From: Muraenolepis orangiensis
Taxonomy: Eukaryota > Chordata > Actinopteri > Gadiformes > Muraenolepididae
Length of the DNA: 64,000 bases
Reading direction: 5' to 3'
Assembly: GCA_027704905.1 (NCBI GenBank)
Contig: CM051002.1
Coordinates: forward strand, 14,985,443 to 15,049,442
The notes beneath the pieces are model-generated. The model had not been told where the DNA came from. It did not search any database and saw only the letters and a program-made list of their open reading frames with translations. A program made the position numbers and the translations under genes. Within the stretch, counting starts at the first letter, position 1, and the number at the start of each line of letters is the position of its first letter. Positions 1-11,207 of this stretch are shown here, in pieces.

Positions 1-240
1 ACTTTTAACATTACATTATTTTATAATCTAAATATAATGCAATTCAGGTGGTGTTGATAAGTGTGGCTATTTACCTCGTTAGCAGATAAATACAGTAACA
101 GCATTGTCGTTAGGCTTTATTTAGATAGTTTCATGCTTTACCTTTGAGAGCCTACCTCCCTGAGGGAGAATGTTTCCAGGCATCGAACATATGCCTCTCC
201 TTCCCCTGGCAGGATCACACATGTATCCATGATGAGAGTG
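1..240 (-). pseudogene. Duplicated zmynd10 exon 1 with flanks
   Basis: This stretch is nearly identical to 29781-29995, the first exon and intron start of the intact zmynd10. The copied coding exon is 142-230, with ATG at 230 (minus) and a GT donor at 141-140; it would encode 29 residues with one difference from the intact gene (Gly to Ala in the GEGEGY region). The similarity stops abruptly at about 240 and resumes at 7938, where the insertion 241-7937 interrupts the copy. The rest of this copy, if any, lies outside the window. I infer a non-functional duplicate because its promoter has been pushed 7.7 kb away. Confidence 0.85.
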
Positions 241-439
241 TATTATAATTTCTACTCGGGTGGAATAAGAATCTTTCTCAGAGGTCCGGATACTAAGTTC
301 AATGTCTTTATTGAACAAAGCATCAAATGAAATCATCTACTGCAGCAAGATGGATCCTACCTGGTGCCAATTCGCAGATGGCGACGCGCTCCTTTGCCAC
401 ACATTATATAGAAAATAGAATCATAAACATCGACTACTC

Positions 440-541
440 CTATTGGTCAAAGTAAACAAACATCAACTAATACTATTGGTCTGAGAGGTACAACCAGTAT
501 CCACTACTCTGGTTGGTCACGGTGTCTTCATTGTGACGTCA
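440..541. promoter_or_regulatory. CCAAT/CRE cluster
   Basis: Three ATTGG or TTGG elements (inverted CCAAT boxes, about 442, 475 and 513) sit in loosely repeated 30-bp units. They are followed by a perfect palindromic CRE, TGACGTCA, at 534-541. The cluster lies immediately upstream of the gypsy LTR remnant. It resembles a promoter by motif content only; no transcript can be tied to it. Confidence 0.35.
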
Positions 542-553
542 CAAGTTTACAAG

Positions 554-677
554 CGTAACAGAGTATGGAATGCATTTTCGGTCATTTGTATTTCCAACCT
601 GTGTATGATTCTGTTGAGTGTGTGTGTGAATTTTATTTAAAGGATTTGTGTTTAATTTTGTAGTATTTTATCAATGG
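554..677 (+). repeat. Remnant of gypsy 5' LTR
   Basis: About 120 bp here matches the first part of the complete LTR at 7398-7728, beginning near GTAACAGAG and ending near TTTATCAATG. The first T of the canonical TGTAAC is changed, and the 3' two thirds of the LTR is missing or replaced. It marks the left side of the decayed Ty3/gypsy element. Confidence 0.7.
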
Positions 678-833
678 TTTGAATGTTCTATCCTCATTGA
701 GTTGATGATTTATTTAAAAAAAAAAAATGAAAAAATTTAAATTAGATTTTTCACTATTTCTTGGTTTGTTCTTCCAGTTAATTAGCTTTTTGTCAAAAAA
801 AAATGTACTTCCATATGAATGTTCTTTTGATAG

Positions 834-1562
834 TTGAGGGCAACTGCTAAAGTATCGATGGATATGTTTGCTAGTCATAGTCTGTCGAAATGTAGGGGTA
901 GGGGCAGGGGTTTGTTGGGTGTCAGTGATATTGGTTTTAGTCGGGGTGTGGGACATCCAATGCACATATCTGATGGTTGTACAGATACAGGGTTGGACCA
1001 CGGCCCAACCTGTGCTCCTGTGGGTGGGTTCATGAGGGAAGGTCCCCGCACGTCCACTCCTAGCAGTGATAATGACGCCATTCACCAGCTCACGGACATG
1101 GTAGGGCAATTAGGTGCTCAAATTGGTGAATCCATTGTAGCAAAGTTGATGTCGGCTGGTATAGTGAACATGACTAGTGACCACCAGAATACTCCTACCA
1201 CACAGACACAGAAGGCACACTGTGACGTTGACAGACTTGACCCTCCACGTGTGACTGTCCAGGTTAAATTCAATAGGGGACTTCAGACATTTAGAGGTGA
1301 CAGCACGGATAAGTAGTCAGTCCAGGACTGGATTGAGGTTACTAAGATTTATCTTCGAAAGCAGCTTGTTCCTGTGCATGAACAAGCAGAGGAAATAATG
1401 AGCCATTTAATGGGCAAGGCTAGAGACGTTGTGAAGATTGCCTTGCGTAGTGATCCGGCACGTGACGTTAGACAGAGGCCTGAAATTCAAGATTCAGATC
1501 AAGATAACTTTATTTATCCAACGAGGGAAATTAAGGTGCAACAGTTGACACAGGGGGAATAA
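834..1562 (+). pseudogene. Ty3/gypsy gag, N-terminal part (broken)
   Basis: Two overlapping reading frames (834-1316, then from about 1320 to 1562) encode a gag-like protein. It has a Gly/Arg-rich start, then a segment with MVGQLGAQIGESI and LMGKARDVVKIALRSDPA, as in gag polyproteins of fish Ty3/gypsy elements. An in-frame stop at 1314-1316 breaks it. The reading then runs into the L2 LINE; gag continues after the LINE near 4715. Family assignment is by pattern recognition of the gag region and by the flanking LTRs. Confidence 0.6.
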
Positions 1563-1880
1563 ATGCACACAAAAATATACTAATACCTAAAAGCTAAAAA
1601 CTAAATAACAACAACTAACTAAACAAAACTAGTATAAACAAAATATAACTCAAATAACTCTAAATGAAATCTAATGTATTGATAGATGAATAGATGAATT
1701 GCACAATTTACAGTATTATTACAGTAATACGTAGGTATATACAATACACAACAATACGTATAGTGCAAATTGGCAGTAATAAAATATTAATAAATAACTA
1801 AGCACTTTACAGTGCAAAATTACAGTGAAAGGATTACAGTGCGTTGACCAAAAAATAATAATAATAACAGTGCGTTGGCC

Positions 1881-3699
1881 TCAGGTCACTGAGTCTCCAC
1901 TGTCCCTCTCACAACCCGAGGTAGATGAATTATAGAGAGTGATGGCCACAGGAAGAAAGGACTTCCTATGGCGTTCTGTGGCACACCTGGGTGGAATGAG
2001 TCTGTTGCTGAAGGTGCTTCTGTATGAGGTCAGCACCTGATGGAGAGGGTGAGAGTTGTTGTCAAGGATACTACGCAGCTTGCGCAGCATCCTCCTCTCA
2101 GACACCACCAACAAGGAGTCCAGCTGGACCCCCAGGACAGCGCCAGCCTTCCTGACAATCCTGCTGATCTTGTTGGCGTCTGCTGACCTCAACCTGCTTC
2201 CCCAGCACACGACACCGGAGAAGATGGCACTGGGTACCACCGACTGGTAGAACATATTCAGCATCTTGTTACAAACGTTGAAGGACCGGAGCCTCCGCAG
2301 GAAGTAGAGACGGCTCTGGCCCTTCTTGTACACAGACTCAGAGTTCTTGGCCCTGACCAGTTTGTTGTCCAGGTGAACTCCCAGGTATTTATATTCCTGA
2401 ACAACTTCTGCGGACACACCCTTGATGGAAATGGGTGTGGGGGTAGATTTCCTCCTGCGGAAGTCCACCACCATCTCCTTCGTCTTGTCTGTGTTGAGCT
2501 GCATGTGGTTCAGCTCACACCACTCAACGAAGGAGTCCACGACGCCCCTGTACTCCTCATCGTTTCCCTCACTGACACAACCAACCACTGCAGAGTCGTC
2601 CGAGAACTTCTGCAGATGGCAGGACACAGAGTTGTACTGGAAGTCTGAGGTGTAAAGGGTGAACAGGAATGGGGAAAGAACCGTTCCCTGTGGAGCACCA
2701 GTGCTGCTGACCACAGTGTCAGACACACAGTCCTGCAGTCTGACAAACTGTGGACGACCCGTCAAATAGTCAGTAATCCAGGAAACCAGGGAAGAGTCCA
2801 CCTTCATCGCCGTCAGCTTATTCCCCAGCAGGGCAGGCCGGATGGTGTTGAACGCACTGGAGAAGTCGAAAAACATGATTCTCACAGTGCTCCCGGGTCT
2901 GTCCAAATGGGCGTAGGCACGATGAAGCAGGAAGATGATGGCGTCCTCCATTCCCAGTTTCGGCTGGTAGGCAATGATCTGACCAGGGGCCGAAGAAGCG
3001 ACAGGACCAGCCTCTCAAAGGACTTTGACACGTGGGACGTCAGTGCCACCGGTCTGTAGTCGTTAGAGGTGCTGGAACGTGCCTTCTTCGGAACCGGCAC
3101 CAGGCAGGATGTCTTCCACAGCACAGGGACCCTCTCCAGTCTCATGCTCAGGTTGAAGATGTACTGCAGGACTCCACTCAGCTGGGCAGCACACGTTTTG
3201 AGGACCCTCGGGCTGACACCGTCAGGACCTGCAGCCTTGCCTGGGTGGAGCCTGCACAGCACTTTCCTCACCTGCTCAGCTGTGAAGGTCTGTGTGCCGT
3301 GAGTGGGGGCAGGAAGAGTCTCTGTTGTGTTGATGGGGGAGGGGTGAGGTAGTGGTGGTGGGGGAGAGAGAACAGGTATGTTGTCGCTGGAGAGGGACGG
3401 TGGGGGAGGGGGGACAGCAGGGCTGGGGGGCTGGAGGGGAATGGTTGTAGAGGGGCTGGGGGAGGGGGGGTAGACCGGAGCCCACTCATTGAATCTATTG
3501 AAAAACAAATTCAACTCATTGGCCCGATCAGGACCCCCCCTATTGTCTGGCTACCAGGTTGTTTGTAGCCAGTGATGCTCCTCATGCCACTCCACACATC
3601 CTTCAGGTTGTTCTGCTGAAGTTTGTGCTCCAGCTTCCTCCTGTAGTTGTCTTTGCCCTGCTGGATCCTCTCCTTCAGCTCCCTCTGAACCCGCCTCAT
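1881..3699 (-). pseudogene. LINE reverse transcriptase (frameshifted)
   Basis: Three overlapping minus frames (3511-3699, 2882-3514, 1881-2951) together give a reverse transcriptase. Recognisable motifs are LVPVPKK and DYRPVALTS, FFDFSSAFNTI, GAPQGTVLSPFLF, and the catalytic FSDDSAVVG (an F-x-D-D box as in L2-clade elements), then the thumb and C-terminal region ending near RHRKSFLPVAITLYN. At least two frameshifts make it non-functional. A proline-rich linker, about 3290-3480, precedes the RT. Confidence 0.85.
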
Positions 3700-4688
3700 C
3701 TGCTCCCTGTCCTCCCTGCTCCTCTGAAGGCCCTCTTCTTCTCATTGAGCAGGACCTTGATGTCTCGGGTGACCCATGGCTTGTTGTTGGGGAAACGTAC
3801 AGTCTCTGTGGGAACAACACTGTCCACACAGAAGTTGATGTACCCTGTTATACATTCCGTGAGATCATCAAGGTCCTCTCCATGCAAATCACAGAGGAAA
3901 TCCCAGTCTGTTGACTCAAAGCAGCCCCGCAAGTCCTCGTCGGCCTCCTGTGACCATCTCCTCACAGTCCTTGTGGTCACAGGCAGCCGCTGGACTAGAG
4001 GCCTATACAGGGGCTGAAGGTGGATGAGGTTGTGGTCTGACCTTCCAAGAGGAGGAAGGGCGGTGGCACTGTATGCCTCCTTAACATTGGCATACAGCAG
4101 GTCCAGTGTCTTGTTTTCCCTGGTGGGACAGTCCACAAACTGCTTGAAGGTGGGCAGTGTTGCAGCCAGAGTCACGTGGTTGAAGTCCCCAGATATCGCG
4201 ATGAATGCTTCAGGGTGCTGTGTCTGAAGTCTCGCGACGACGGAGTGGGTGACGTCACACACGAGCGCCGCGTTTGCCGACGGTGGAATGTAAACAACAA
4301 CAAGAAGCACATGGGAGAACTCTCGCAGCAGATAGTATGGCCGCAGACTCACGGCCAGCAGTTCAATGTCCGGGCTACACACACGTTTCTTCACAGTAAC
4401 ATGTCCAGGGTTACACCACTTGTTGTTAAAGAGAATAGCAAGTCCCCCACCTTTCCTCTTGCCACTCTCCCGGTGCGTCCTGTCCGCCCGGACGGTCAGA
4501 AAGCCGTCCGCGGTAACATTGGAGTCCGGGGTGTCCTCGTGGAGCCACGTCTCCGTGAAACAAAGCACGCTGCTCTCCCGGTACACCCGCTGGGTCCTCA
4601 CCAGGCCCGCTAGCTCGTCCATCTTGTTAGCTAGCGACCTCACGTTCCCCATGGTGATGGAGGGGAGATGTACAATGTTCTCCTCCAC
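3696..4688 (-). pseudogene. LINE apurinic-type endonuclease domain
   Basis: This 330-residue open frame carries the exonuclease-endonuclease-phosphatase fold typical of LINEs: a GNVRSLANK start motif, CFTETWL, the central GDFNH motif, and GRSDHNLI near the end. These contain the usual catalytic Asn, Glu, Asp and His positions. The domain would nick target DNA for target-primed reverse transcription. It ends by frameshift at about 3696, after which the linker and RT continue in other frames, so the LINE is not autonomous as it stands. Confidence 0.8.
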
Positions 4689-4700
4689 TATGTTAGTGAT

Positions 4701-6390
4701 ACTTCCTCTTGTCTACCTCTCGCTGACTCTTCCCAAGCGTGGTGAGAACTCGGTTGACTACTGGATTAGACTAAACAATGCGGCAGACCTAGCTCTTGAG
4801 GGCCTGCACAGACAAGGGAAACGTACAGAGAACATGACTGAAGAAGCGGCTCTCATGTTCGTCAAACACTGTCCCGACCCGGAGTTATCCTACACCTTTA
4901 AGTGTAAGCCAATTCATGAGTGGACTTCACGGGATGTTCAAGTGAGGATCAATGACTATCAGAGAGAGTTGAGGGCTAGTAGCAGAGCCGCTGTTGCTCC
5001 CCAGATAAAGAGCCACATCGCCACTGTTGCCTGCGAGCAGCTCAGTACACCTTTAGTGGGCCTGGCAATGTCTGAGCAGTACCACGCTCAAAATCCCGAA
5101 CCTTCCTCTCTCCAGAACCAGTCCCATGCGGGTCATCCTCCGAACCCCTCTCAAGCGTTTGTCCCAGTTCAGGGTGGATCCCACCGTACCCCAAGTCATA
5201 CCTACGTACCGGCTGTGGCTCAAAATCTCCAACAGTCGGAGGAGAATCTTCTCGCCCGTATGGTCGACATATTTCAGGAGATGGTGGAGAAGTTGCAGCA
5301 CCGTAATAGTCCTCCTCCAGCTCGAGGTGGAGGTTCCAGCGTGCACCTCGTGAGCGACGTCCCAGGGAGGCGGTTTGCAGGGTGTGTAATGACCCACGCC
5401 ACACCACCATTTCACACTGCATGTCTGAAAGGCTGTGTTTTGCGTGCCTCGCCCCAGGTCACACCAGGCTGGAGTGCTCTGTAAATGACTCTTCCCAACC
5501 ACAGCCTCAGGGAAACTAGCCGACCTGTATTCGGAGGGGGACAGTACAGGTCGAGGCACAAACTCCCAAATTGACGACATGTCTGATGCCGAGACAAGTT
5601 ACACGTCTGCGAAAGGCTCGTGTGTTGATTCTGAAGTGTATCAAAATGTTCACTGAGTTGGTAGTAGCGACAGTCTTTTCTACACACCCGTGGCGATGGG
5701 TGAGACATTGATAGTGGGCGGAATGTTGGATAGTGGTTCAATGGCCTGCAGCATCAGTGAGACTGAGTTTAGACTGAGAGAGACTGAGCGATAACTGACC
5801 TAGAGAAGATTGATGTGAATGTGGTGCTTGTCGGATGTGGCGGACTTCGTGTTAAGCCAAAGTGTGCTTTTGAAGTGGAGATGGAAGTGTATGGTTGCAA
5901 GATGTTGGTTCCCACGCTTGTTGTTTCGGGACAGCATGATGACTTGATACTAGGGACTAATGTTATAAAACACATACTGCGTCAGTCTAAGATGTGTGAC
6001 TCCTACTGGAGGACAGTGTCCGGCCCCTGCACAACCAGAGACCCGGAGACTGAACGTTTCCTGTCCATGCTCTCTGGCCTGAGCCCCTGGAAAGGCGTTG
6101 ATGTCCCTGACAAGGTCGGTACAGTCAGGTGTAATTCAGCTACCTGCCTCGAGCCTGGCCGTGAATATTTAATCTGGGGGAAACTGCCCAAAGACACTGC
6201 TATTTCCCCAGGCAGCACAGTCATGACAGAGCCCACGTCCTCCCGCTCAGCTCCCAGGGGTATTTTGGTCGCAAAGATTGTGAATCCACTGTGGGGAGAC
6301 AAATGGGTCCCACTAAAGCTCATCAATACAACTAACAGGCCTGTGCTGTTGAGGCGCAATTCAAAGTTGGCTGATGTCTACCCTGTGTAG
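4701..6390 (+). pseudogene. Ty3/gypsy gag C-terminus and protease region (broken)
   Basis: From about 4715 the gag frame resumes (SVDYWIRLNNAADLAL..., running to a stop at 5482). A frame around 5695-5790 contains LDSGSM, the Asp-Ser-Gly active-site box of a retroviral-type aspartic protease. Frame 5815-6390 carries a protease-distal region (LILGTNVI, then the conserved fish-gypsy segment ending LADVYPV). Stops and frame changes separate these pieces. I find no reverse transcriptase, RNase H or integrase before the 3' LTR, so most of pol is deleted. Confidence 0.65.
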
Positions 6391-7397
6391 CACTTGAGGA
6401 CATGGATGTTGCAGAGTCCTCAACTATTCCACTGGTCAGCTGCACTCAATCAGCCGTGCCACCGGTTGCTGATGCAAAGTCTGTCACTCGTTTCCACCAA
6501 AGCAAGCCTAGTTCTAGCTCTCGGGTGGCGCGAGAGCCGGTTCGCAGTTGGTTCAATTGGCGAGCAGTCTAAGAACTGGTTTGCCTTTCCACCGACTTTT
6601 TCGCCGAGAGAGCCACGTCATGACGTCACTGTTAACGTCTCTGCTTTCCCAGCAGCTTGCGCCAACTTCCACAACAGTGGATTACATGATCGATGGAAAA
6701 GTGTTGCTCCTGGCTTTGAGGCTACAAACAGCTGCTCGTCTTTAGTGCTATGGACGCGATTACGTTGAAAACTCTAACTGTGATAAAGGACTATACTAAT
6801 AAAATGGACTTGACGTTAGAGCTGCATTAATAGAGTACTTAAACAGAAGGGACCATTTGCCTTTTCTTCTTCAAAACTGTCATCTTGTATTATGTTTCTC
6901 GGTTGATAAAGCATAATGAAGCGGACATTGTATGAAAAATAGAAATGTTTTATTTAAAAAATAAATAAATAAACATTAAATACACAATATACAGTAATCA
7001 CAAAATGTAAAAGTATAGAGTGCAGTGTAATAAGTCAATGTTAATAAAGCTCCGAGGGGCTGAGGGGCTCCTGTGAGCTGCAGCCCAGTGGGGCGGTAGC
7101 TCCGCATCACATCGTCGAGGGAAGACGACTCCATAAACAACTAAAACAAGAGAAAAGTGCATTAAAACATGACTAAATAAAACATTACACTTTACTGTTT
7201 TTAGAAAGTAGCATCCTGGCCATGTGGGGTGTACAAGGCACCCTGTTGCCAGTTGCTGGATTGAGGGTTAAGCATACCACTTCATCCTTATGGGATACAT
7301 TTGGTGTTGGTTTTTCTTGACTTGTTATTTTATTTATTTTTTGTAGTGCAAACTGTGTAGTTGGTGCTTCAATTTGATAAAATTCAGTGGGGGTGGG
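6391..7397. other. Non-coding tail of the gypsy element
   Basis: About 1 kb of AT-rich sequence with no supported gene. It ends in a G-rich run (GTGGGGGTGGG) just before the LTR, which fits a polypurine tract for plus-strand priming. Confidence 0.5.
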
Positions 7398-7728
7398 TGT
7401 AACAGAGTTGGGAATGCATTTTCGGTAATTTGTATTTCCAACCTGTGTATGATTCTGTTGAGTGTGTGTGTGAATTTTATTTAAAGGAGTTGTGTTTTAT
7501 TTTGTTGTATTTTATCAATGTTTCCTGTGGAAACGCCTTTTGTGTATTTCCCGATCGGTTGTACCTCCTGGGTTTCCGTAGCTCCTCCCCTTCCCCTAGC
7601 ATTGCGGTTTTGCATTGCTACGGACGCAAAAGTTAAATGGGAAACGATGTATTGTCTTCTGCAGGAAAATAAAGTTTGAGAACCAGTCTGTCGTCGTCCC
7701 CGATCCCGTACTTTCCACGACCGTTACA
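7398..7728 (+). repeat. Ty3/gypsy 3' LTR
   Basis: A 331-bp segment begins TGTAACAG and ends GTTACA, the usual short inverted ends of an LTR. It shares its first about 120 bp with 554-677. A purine-rich tract lies directly upstream. The 3' portion contains an AATAAA-type signal (7668-7675 region). Confidence 0.75.
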
Positions 7729-7740
7729 CAAGCACAAACC

Positions 7741-7870
7741 CCCCGGGGGGGGGGGGGGGGGGGGGTCGTATTCGGTCGTATTCCTGGCCACACCTGTTGG
7801 TCGCATCTCCGGCAACCGCAGGGGGTTGCATTCCTGGCAACGGCTTTTGGTCGTCGCCTCAACACGCATG
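7741..7870. repeat. Poly-G run and GTCGTATTC repeats
   Basis: A run of about 21 G residues near 7745-7765 is followed by short imperfect direct repeats containing GGTCG and GCATTCCTGGC. The sequence lies between the gypsy LTR and the right edge of the composite insertion. A G run this long may also be an assembly weak point. Confidence 0.6.
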
Positions 7871-7937
7871 GCCCTTACAATGCATACAGTATCACAGATA
7901 GAGTTTTAGTTTTATACTTAGGGTATAAAAATACACT

Positions 7938-8975
7938 ACAAGAGTAAAGTGGCAAAACTGAAGTAGTTTTAAAGTATCGCTGAAGTGGTCGTAGTACTTC
8001 AGTTACCCTTAGTTGTCATGGTTACAGTAAACGAAACGTACAGAACACAGGCGCGGGTCATGCCCTTCCCCTCCAGAAGGGGGCAGAAGTGCGTCTCATT
8101 CATACTCACGCTGACTCAACCACGGCCTCCAGCTTGTCCGTTGTGGGACAATCTGCTTTATTAACATTGTCCACATTCCTCCTGAGACCAATATAAAACA
8201 TTACAAGCAAACCAGGCAGGTATAAACTAAAAAACACAGAAAGTCAAGTCAACTACAATCAATGATTTATAAAATCCTTCTTCAACATTACTTCACAAGT
8301 AAGGCTTTTAATGGGTCTTTGGGAGAAAAATCTTCGTTTGAGGCAGTTCTATAGAAGGCATATCCATCCATTGCGGGTGTGTCTCAAGCTACTTCCAGCA
8401 CACGATGATGTTTGGGTCGTTCTCTAGCCGCTCATCCAGTTCTTTATAGCTCATTCCTGCAGGAGAAAAAAAACACACCGATAGCAAACAGGAGATAAAT
8501 CTCTTGGAACTCTATCTGGGAATCTTTGTTTGTAAGATACCAAGCGGTGGTCAGAGACCACCAAGGTTGGACTTGCCGGTTTTACAGCAGATTTCATCAT
8601 AACTGTGACAGCCTGTGTACAGCTGTGGTGGCCGGCTCCTCTGGTCGCGGCACACCTTCACGGGATACTTCTGCAGTCGCCGTATCAGTCCCTTCATCAG
8701 GCCGAACTGAATCAGCCTCCTAAAAACGGCAAAACAAAAACGTGTTGATAATGCGTCAACGCCGTAGTACCTATCCGGGAAGAAATGGCAACACCATCAA
8801 GACAAAGCCAAAATTTCTAAAATAACATAGAAATACCAATCAAATAAGTTGTACTTACAGGACATTTTGCACAGCTATGCAAACAAGATTTAACTCAACA
8901 TCTGCCTCCGCTGAGATCTTCTGGATATGACGAAACCCGTCAATATACGGCAGGATCTACCAGTTTACAAAACAT
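7938..8975 (-). pseudogene. Partial nprl2 copy (exons 11, 10, 6; 8-9 deleted)
   Basis: This block matches 29995-31480 of the intact locus. It retains the zmynd10-nprl2 intergenic DNA including the X-box (8012-8025), nprl2 exon 11 (8389-8456), exon 10 (8577-8719) with the same GC donor, a stub of exon 7 (about 8757-8770) and exon 6 (8859-8956, one Leu-to-Val change). A deletion corresponding to intact positions about 30803-31258 removes exons 8, 9 and most of 7. Similarity ends at about 8975 inside intron 5. Lacking a promoter and several exons, it cannot make NPRL2. Confidence 0.9.
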
Positions 8976-9418
8976 TCAGAAAATTTTCGGCAGAAAATAC
9001 CATCCAGAAGAAAGCAAGATTTTGAAACTAAACAATCTAAAAGACCTCCCTACTTCCCTCCCTCCCTCCCTCCCTCTCTCACTCCCTCCCTCTCTCACTC
9101 CCTCCCTCTCTCTTACATGTCTCCGCCACTTACCTGTGGTGGACAGCTCAAACCAAACTCTGATTGGTCAGAAATAAGGCGGGAGCGGTCTAAAATCTAA
9201 ATTGGCTAATAGAGAATGGCACATTAAATTCTAAACATATTTCACTCACTTATAACTGATAGACGGTTATGGCATTTCGAACAGATTGCACTCAAATAAC
9301 TACATTTATTACATCAAATATCTTACATCTCACCTAAACAGCATCGTTTACAGAGTGTATAACCCAGTGTAACCCAGACTAGCTCAAAGACATTCCAACT
9401 CAGCTCATGGATTCTCAC
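8976..9418. other. Pyrimidine-rich spacer, no gene seen
   Basis: After the duplicated block ends, 9054-9115 holds (CCCT)n/(TCTC)n low-complexity sequence. No coding exon of rassf1 downstream of the orphan exon was found here. Confidence 0.6.
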
Positions 9419-9543
9419 CACATTTGTGTCGCTCTCTATGGTGTGCTCCACCAGAAACGGCAGGCAGAGCGTAGCACCCTTGTCCCAGCTGCAGTCTAAC
9501 TGGATGTGGGTGCGGCAGCGGTAATGACACGTGAACTTACAGT
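9419..9543 (-). pseudogene. rassf1: Orphan rassf1 C1-domain exon
   Basis: A 125-bp exon with AG acceptor at 9544-9545 and GT donor at 9418-9417 encodes the second half of a phorbol-ester/DAG-type C1 zinc finger. It contains DCKFTCHYRCR with the metal-binding Cys/His residues and ends in ESDTNV, which matches RASSF1 better than other RASSF proteins. In human, RASSF1 neighbours ZMYND10 on the same strand, which fits its place here. No other rassf1 exon (SARAH or RA domain, upstream half of C1) was found in the window. It is therefore either a leftover of a duplicated or rearranged copy or an exon whose partners lie far away. Confidence 0.75.
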
Positions 9544-10560
9544 CTGAAGAGGGCAGAGGCAAAGAGACAGCAGAAAAACAGATCAGAATCTTTTGGGGTC
9601 TTGCAGAGATGACCTCCGTGTGTCTCTGGCATGGGAATGTATAATCGTTATAATTGCATTGCAGCATTCATCCAGCACAATTCCATCACTTCTCTTCCAA
9701 AATGCATGTTGCATGTTGAATTCTTAAATGGTCACTTGGAGTCACTATAGTCTGAAATTTCAGACTGAAATTCTTAGCAGTGACATGTATTTGGTACAGC
9801 GGATTGTATGCCAATATACTTATATAGAGGGAAGCCTCCATCATAGGCATATGCAATGCTAAAACTGTTCTATATGGCTAAATACATTGGCATGATGTCA
9901 ATGGTGTGTTAGCAGGGTTTGACCATTTAAGAATGTTACCATTTCTTGTTGATTCCCTCAACCACCAACCACATAACTCAAAACGGAACTCCAAAGTGCA
10001 TCTCAATTAAGGAGGCATTATGTTTATTGGTAGCTAAACGGACAAACATATTCACATTTCTGTTGACCTAATTAGGTTCTTCTTTATACATCACCCTCGT
10101 ATTCACCCCCTCACGCACCTGAGTGTGTGTGCACCAGTGGTGAAGCGTCAGGGCCTTCAAGGTATTCAGAGAAGACCCTGGAACTCTCAGATGAAACCAA
10201 AAAAAATCGAATTAATTGTATTAATAAAGTAATACAATTTAATAAAATGTAATACAGTTTAATACAATTTAAATAAAATTAATAAATGAGAATGGTATCT
10301 GTGTTGTTATCAGTTACGTTGATTTGTTTGTCTTTCTCGGTCCATGCACGACGCATTTGAGTGGTTTTGTGTTGGAAAAACAATGCAACCAATCAGATCT
10401 TGTTCTGGGTTGCTGGGAAGAATATCCTTCAACCAAAGTATTCCCGATGACTTTGGCCCGTAGACTGAATGAGAGCGTACGTTTGGATTGACAATTTGAT
10501 CAACCAATCATATAGTGATTTGTAGCCAATGGGCGTATTCTTTCAGATTTCCCCACAGCT
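9544..10560. other. No gene recognised
   Basis: About 1 kb of AT-rich DNA. Frames are short and no splice-flanked conserved segment or repeat family is recognisable, apart from simple AATA-rich sequence near 10200-10290. Confidence 0.5.
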
Positions 10561-11040
10561 CAATAGGGAGCTAGAAGGTATACTGGCTGGAGCGAGAGTG
10601 GATCTAGCGTAGTGCTACGTTTTTTCTACGTAGTTTTTTTTTACGTCAAAATGGCAACAGGCGAAGATGATGTCGTTGCGGATTTATTGTCGGAACCATT
10701 TTCAAGACAACCATTCAATGTAAAGATGGACATTATTAAAAAAAGGCCGTCCAACGCCTGACAATCTTGAGCTGAATCAAGTTGTTAAAGCTGGCTATGT
10801 TCGCCATTTTCAGGCTAGCAACTGGGAAAGATACCCGTGGCTAACGGGCTCTACTAGCCACACGAGGCTCTACTGCTGGGAGTGTTGCTGTTTGGGACCG
10901 ACAAGAGGGCAGGGAATTGGAAAGGCAACTTATTTTGGATCTGAAAAGCGATCATCTTTATGACCTGATGGTGGTCGGACCATTCATCCAGAAGGACAGG
11001 AGAATGGATTTGGTCTTCAAGTGAACATCATTGGTGAGTG
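10561..11040 (+). pseudogene. hAT/ZMYM1-like transposase N-terminal fragment
   Basis: From ATG at about 10650 the plus strand reads MATGEDDVVADLLSEPF, then after an in-frame stop a TTF-type zinc-finger-like stretch with YVRHFQASNWERYPWLTGS and LYCWECC. This resembles the N-terminus of ZMYM1-like hAT transposases (aromatic-rich, Cys-x2-Cys). It stops near 11023 with no catalytic region. Probably a decayed element. Confidence 0.45.
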
Positions 11041-11207
11041 AGACTCATTTGTCTTTGCTGGTTTTGTCTCAGTGTTGCGTCTCGTTGAGCTGGTTGTTGC
11101 ATTTTGTTTCCACACACTTGTTGAATGATTAGTTAATGGCTGTCTTGGGTTTGTTAAGCATTGTTGTGCATTTGAATTGAGAGTTTTGACTTGATCTTTC
11201 TTTGCAT

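Larger units (their letters stand above)
1563..4700 (-). mobile_element. L2-type LINE inserted in gypsy gag
   Basis: A non-LTR retrotransposon on the minus strand, with endonuclease at high coordinates and reverse transcriptase at low coordinates, followed by an AT-rich 3' tail (1563-1880). It splits the gag reading frame of the host gypsy element, so it inserted later. The exact ends are uncertain because no clean target duplication was found. Protein features place it in the L2/CR1-like group common in teleosts. Confidence 0.8.
241..7937. mobile_element. 7.7 kb composite insertion into the duplicated locus
   Basis: Comparing 1-8975 with the intact locus 29781-31480 shows that this whole block is extra. 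The flanks read ..GATGAGAGT before and ..AAGAGTAAAG after, giving a possible 5-bp AGAGT target duplication. Inside lie a decayed Ty3/gypsy element (about 554-7728), an L2 LINE nested in its gag region (about 1563-4700), and unassigned DNA at 241-553 and 7729-7937. No terminal inverted repeats are convincing, so the agent that inserted the outermost sequence is unknown. Confidence 0.7.

Noticed and set aside
6394..6768. 124-codon plus frame after the gypsy protease region
   Set aside because: No similarity to RT, RNase H or envelope; composition typical of a chance frame in decayed element DNA.
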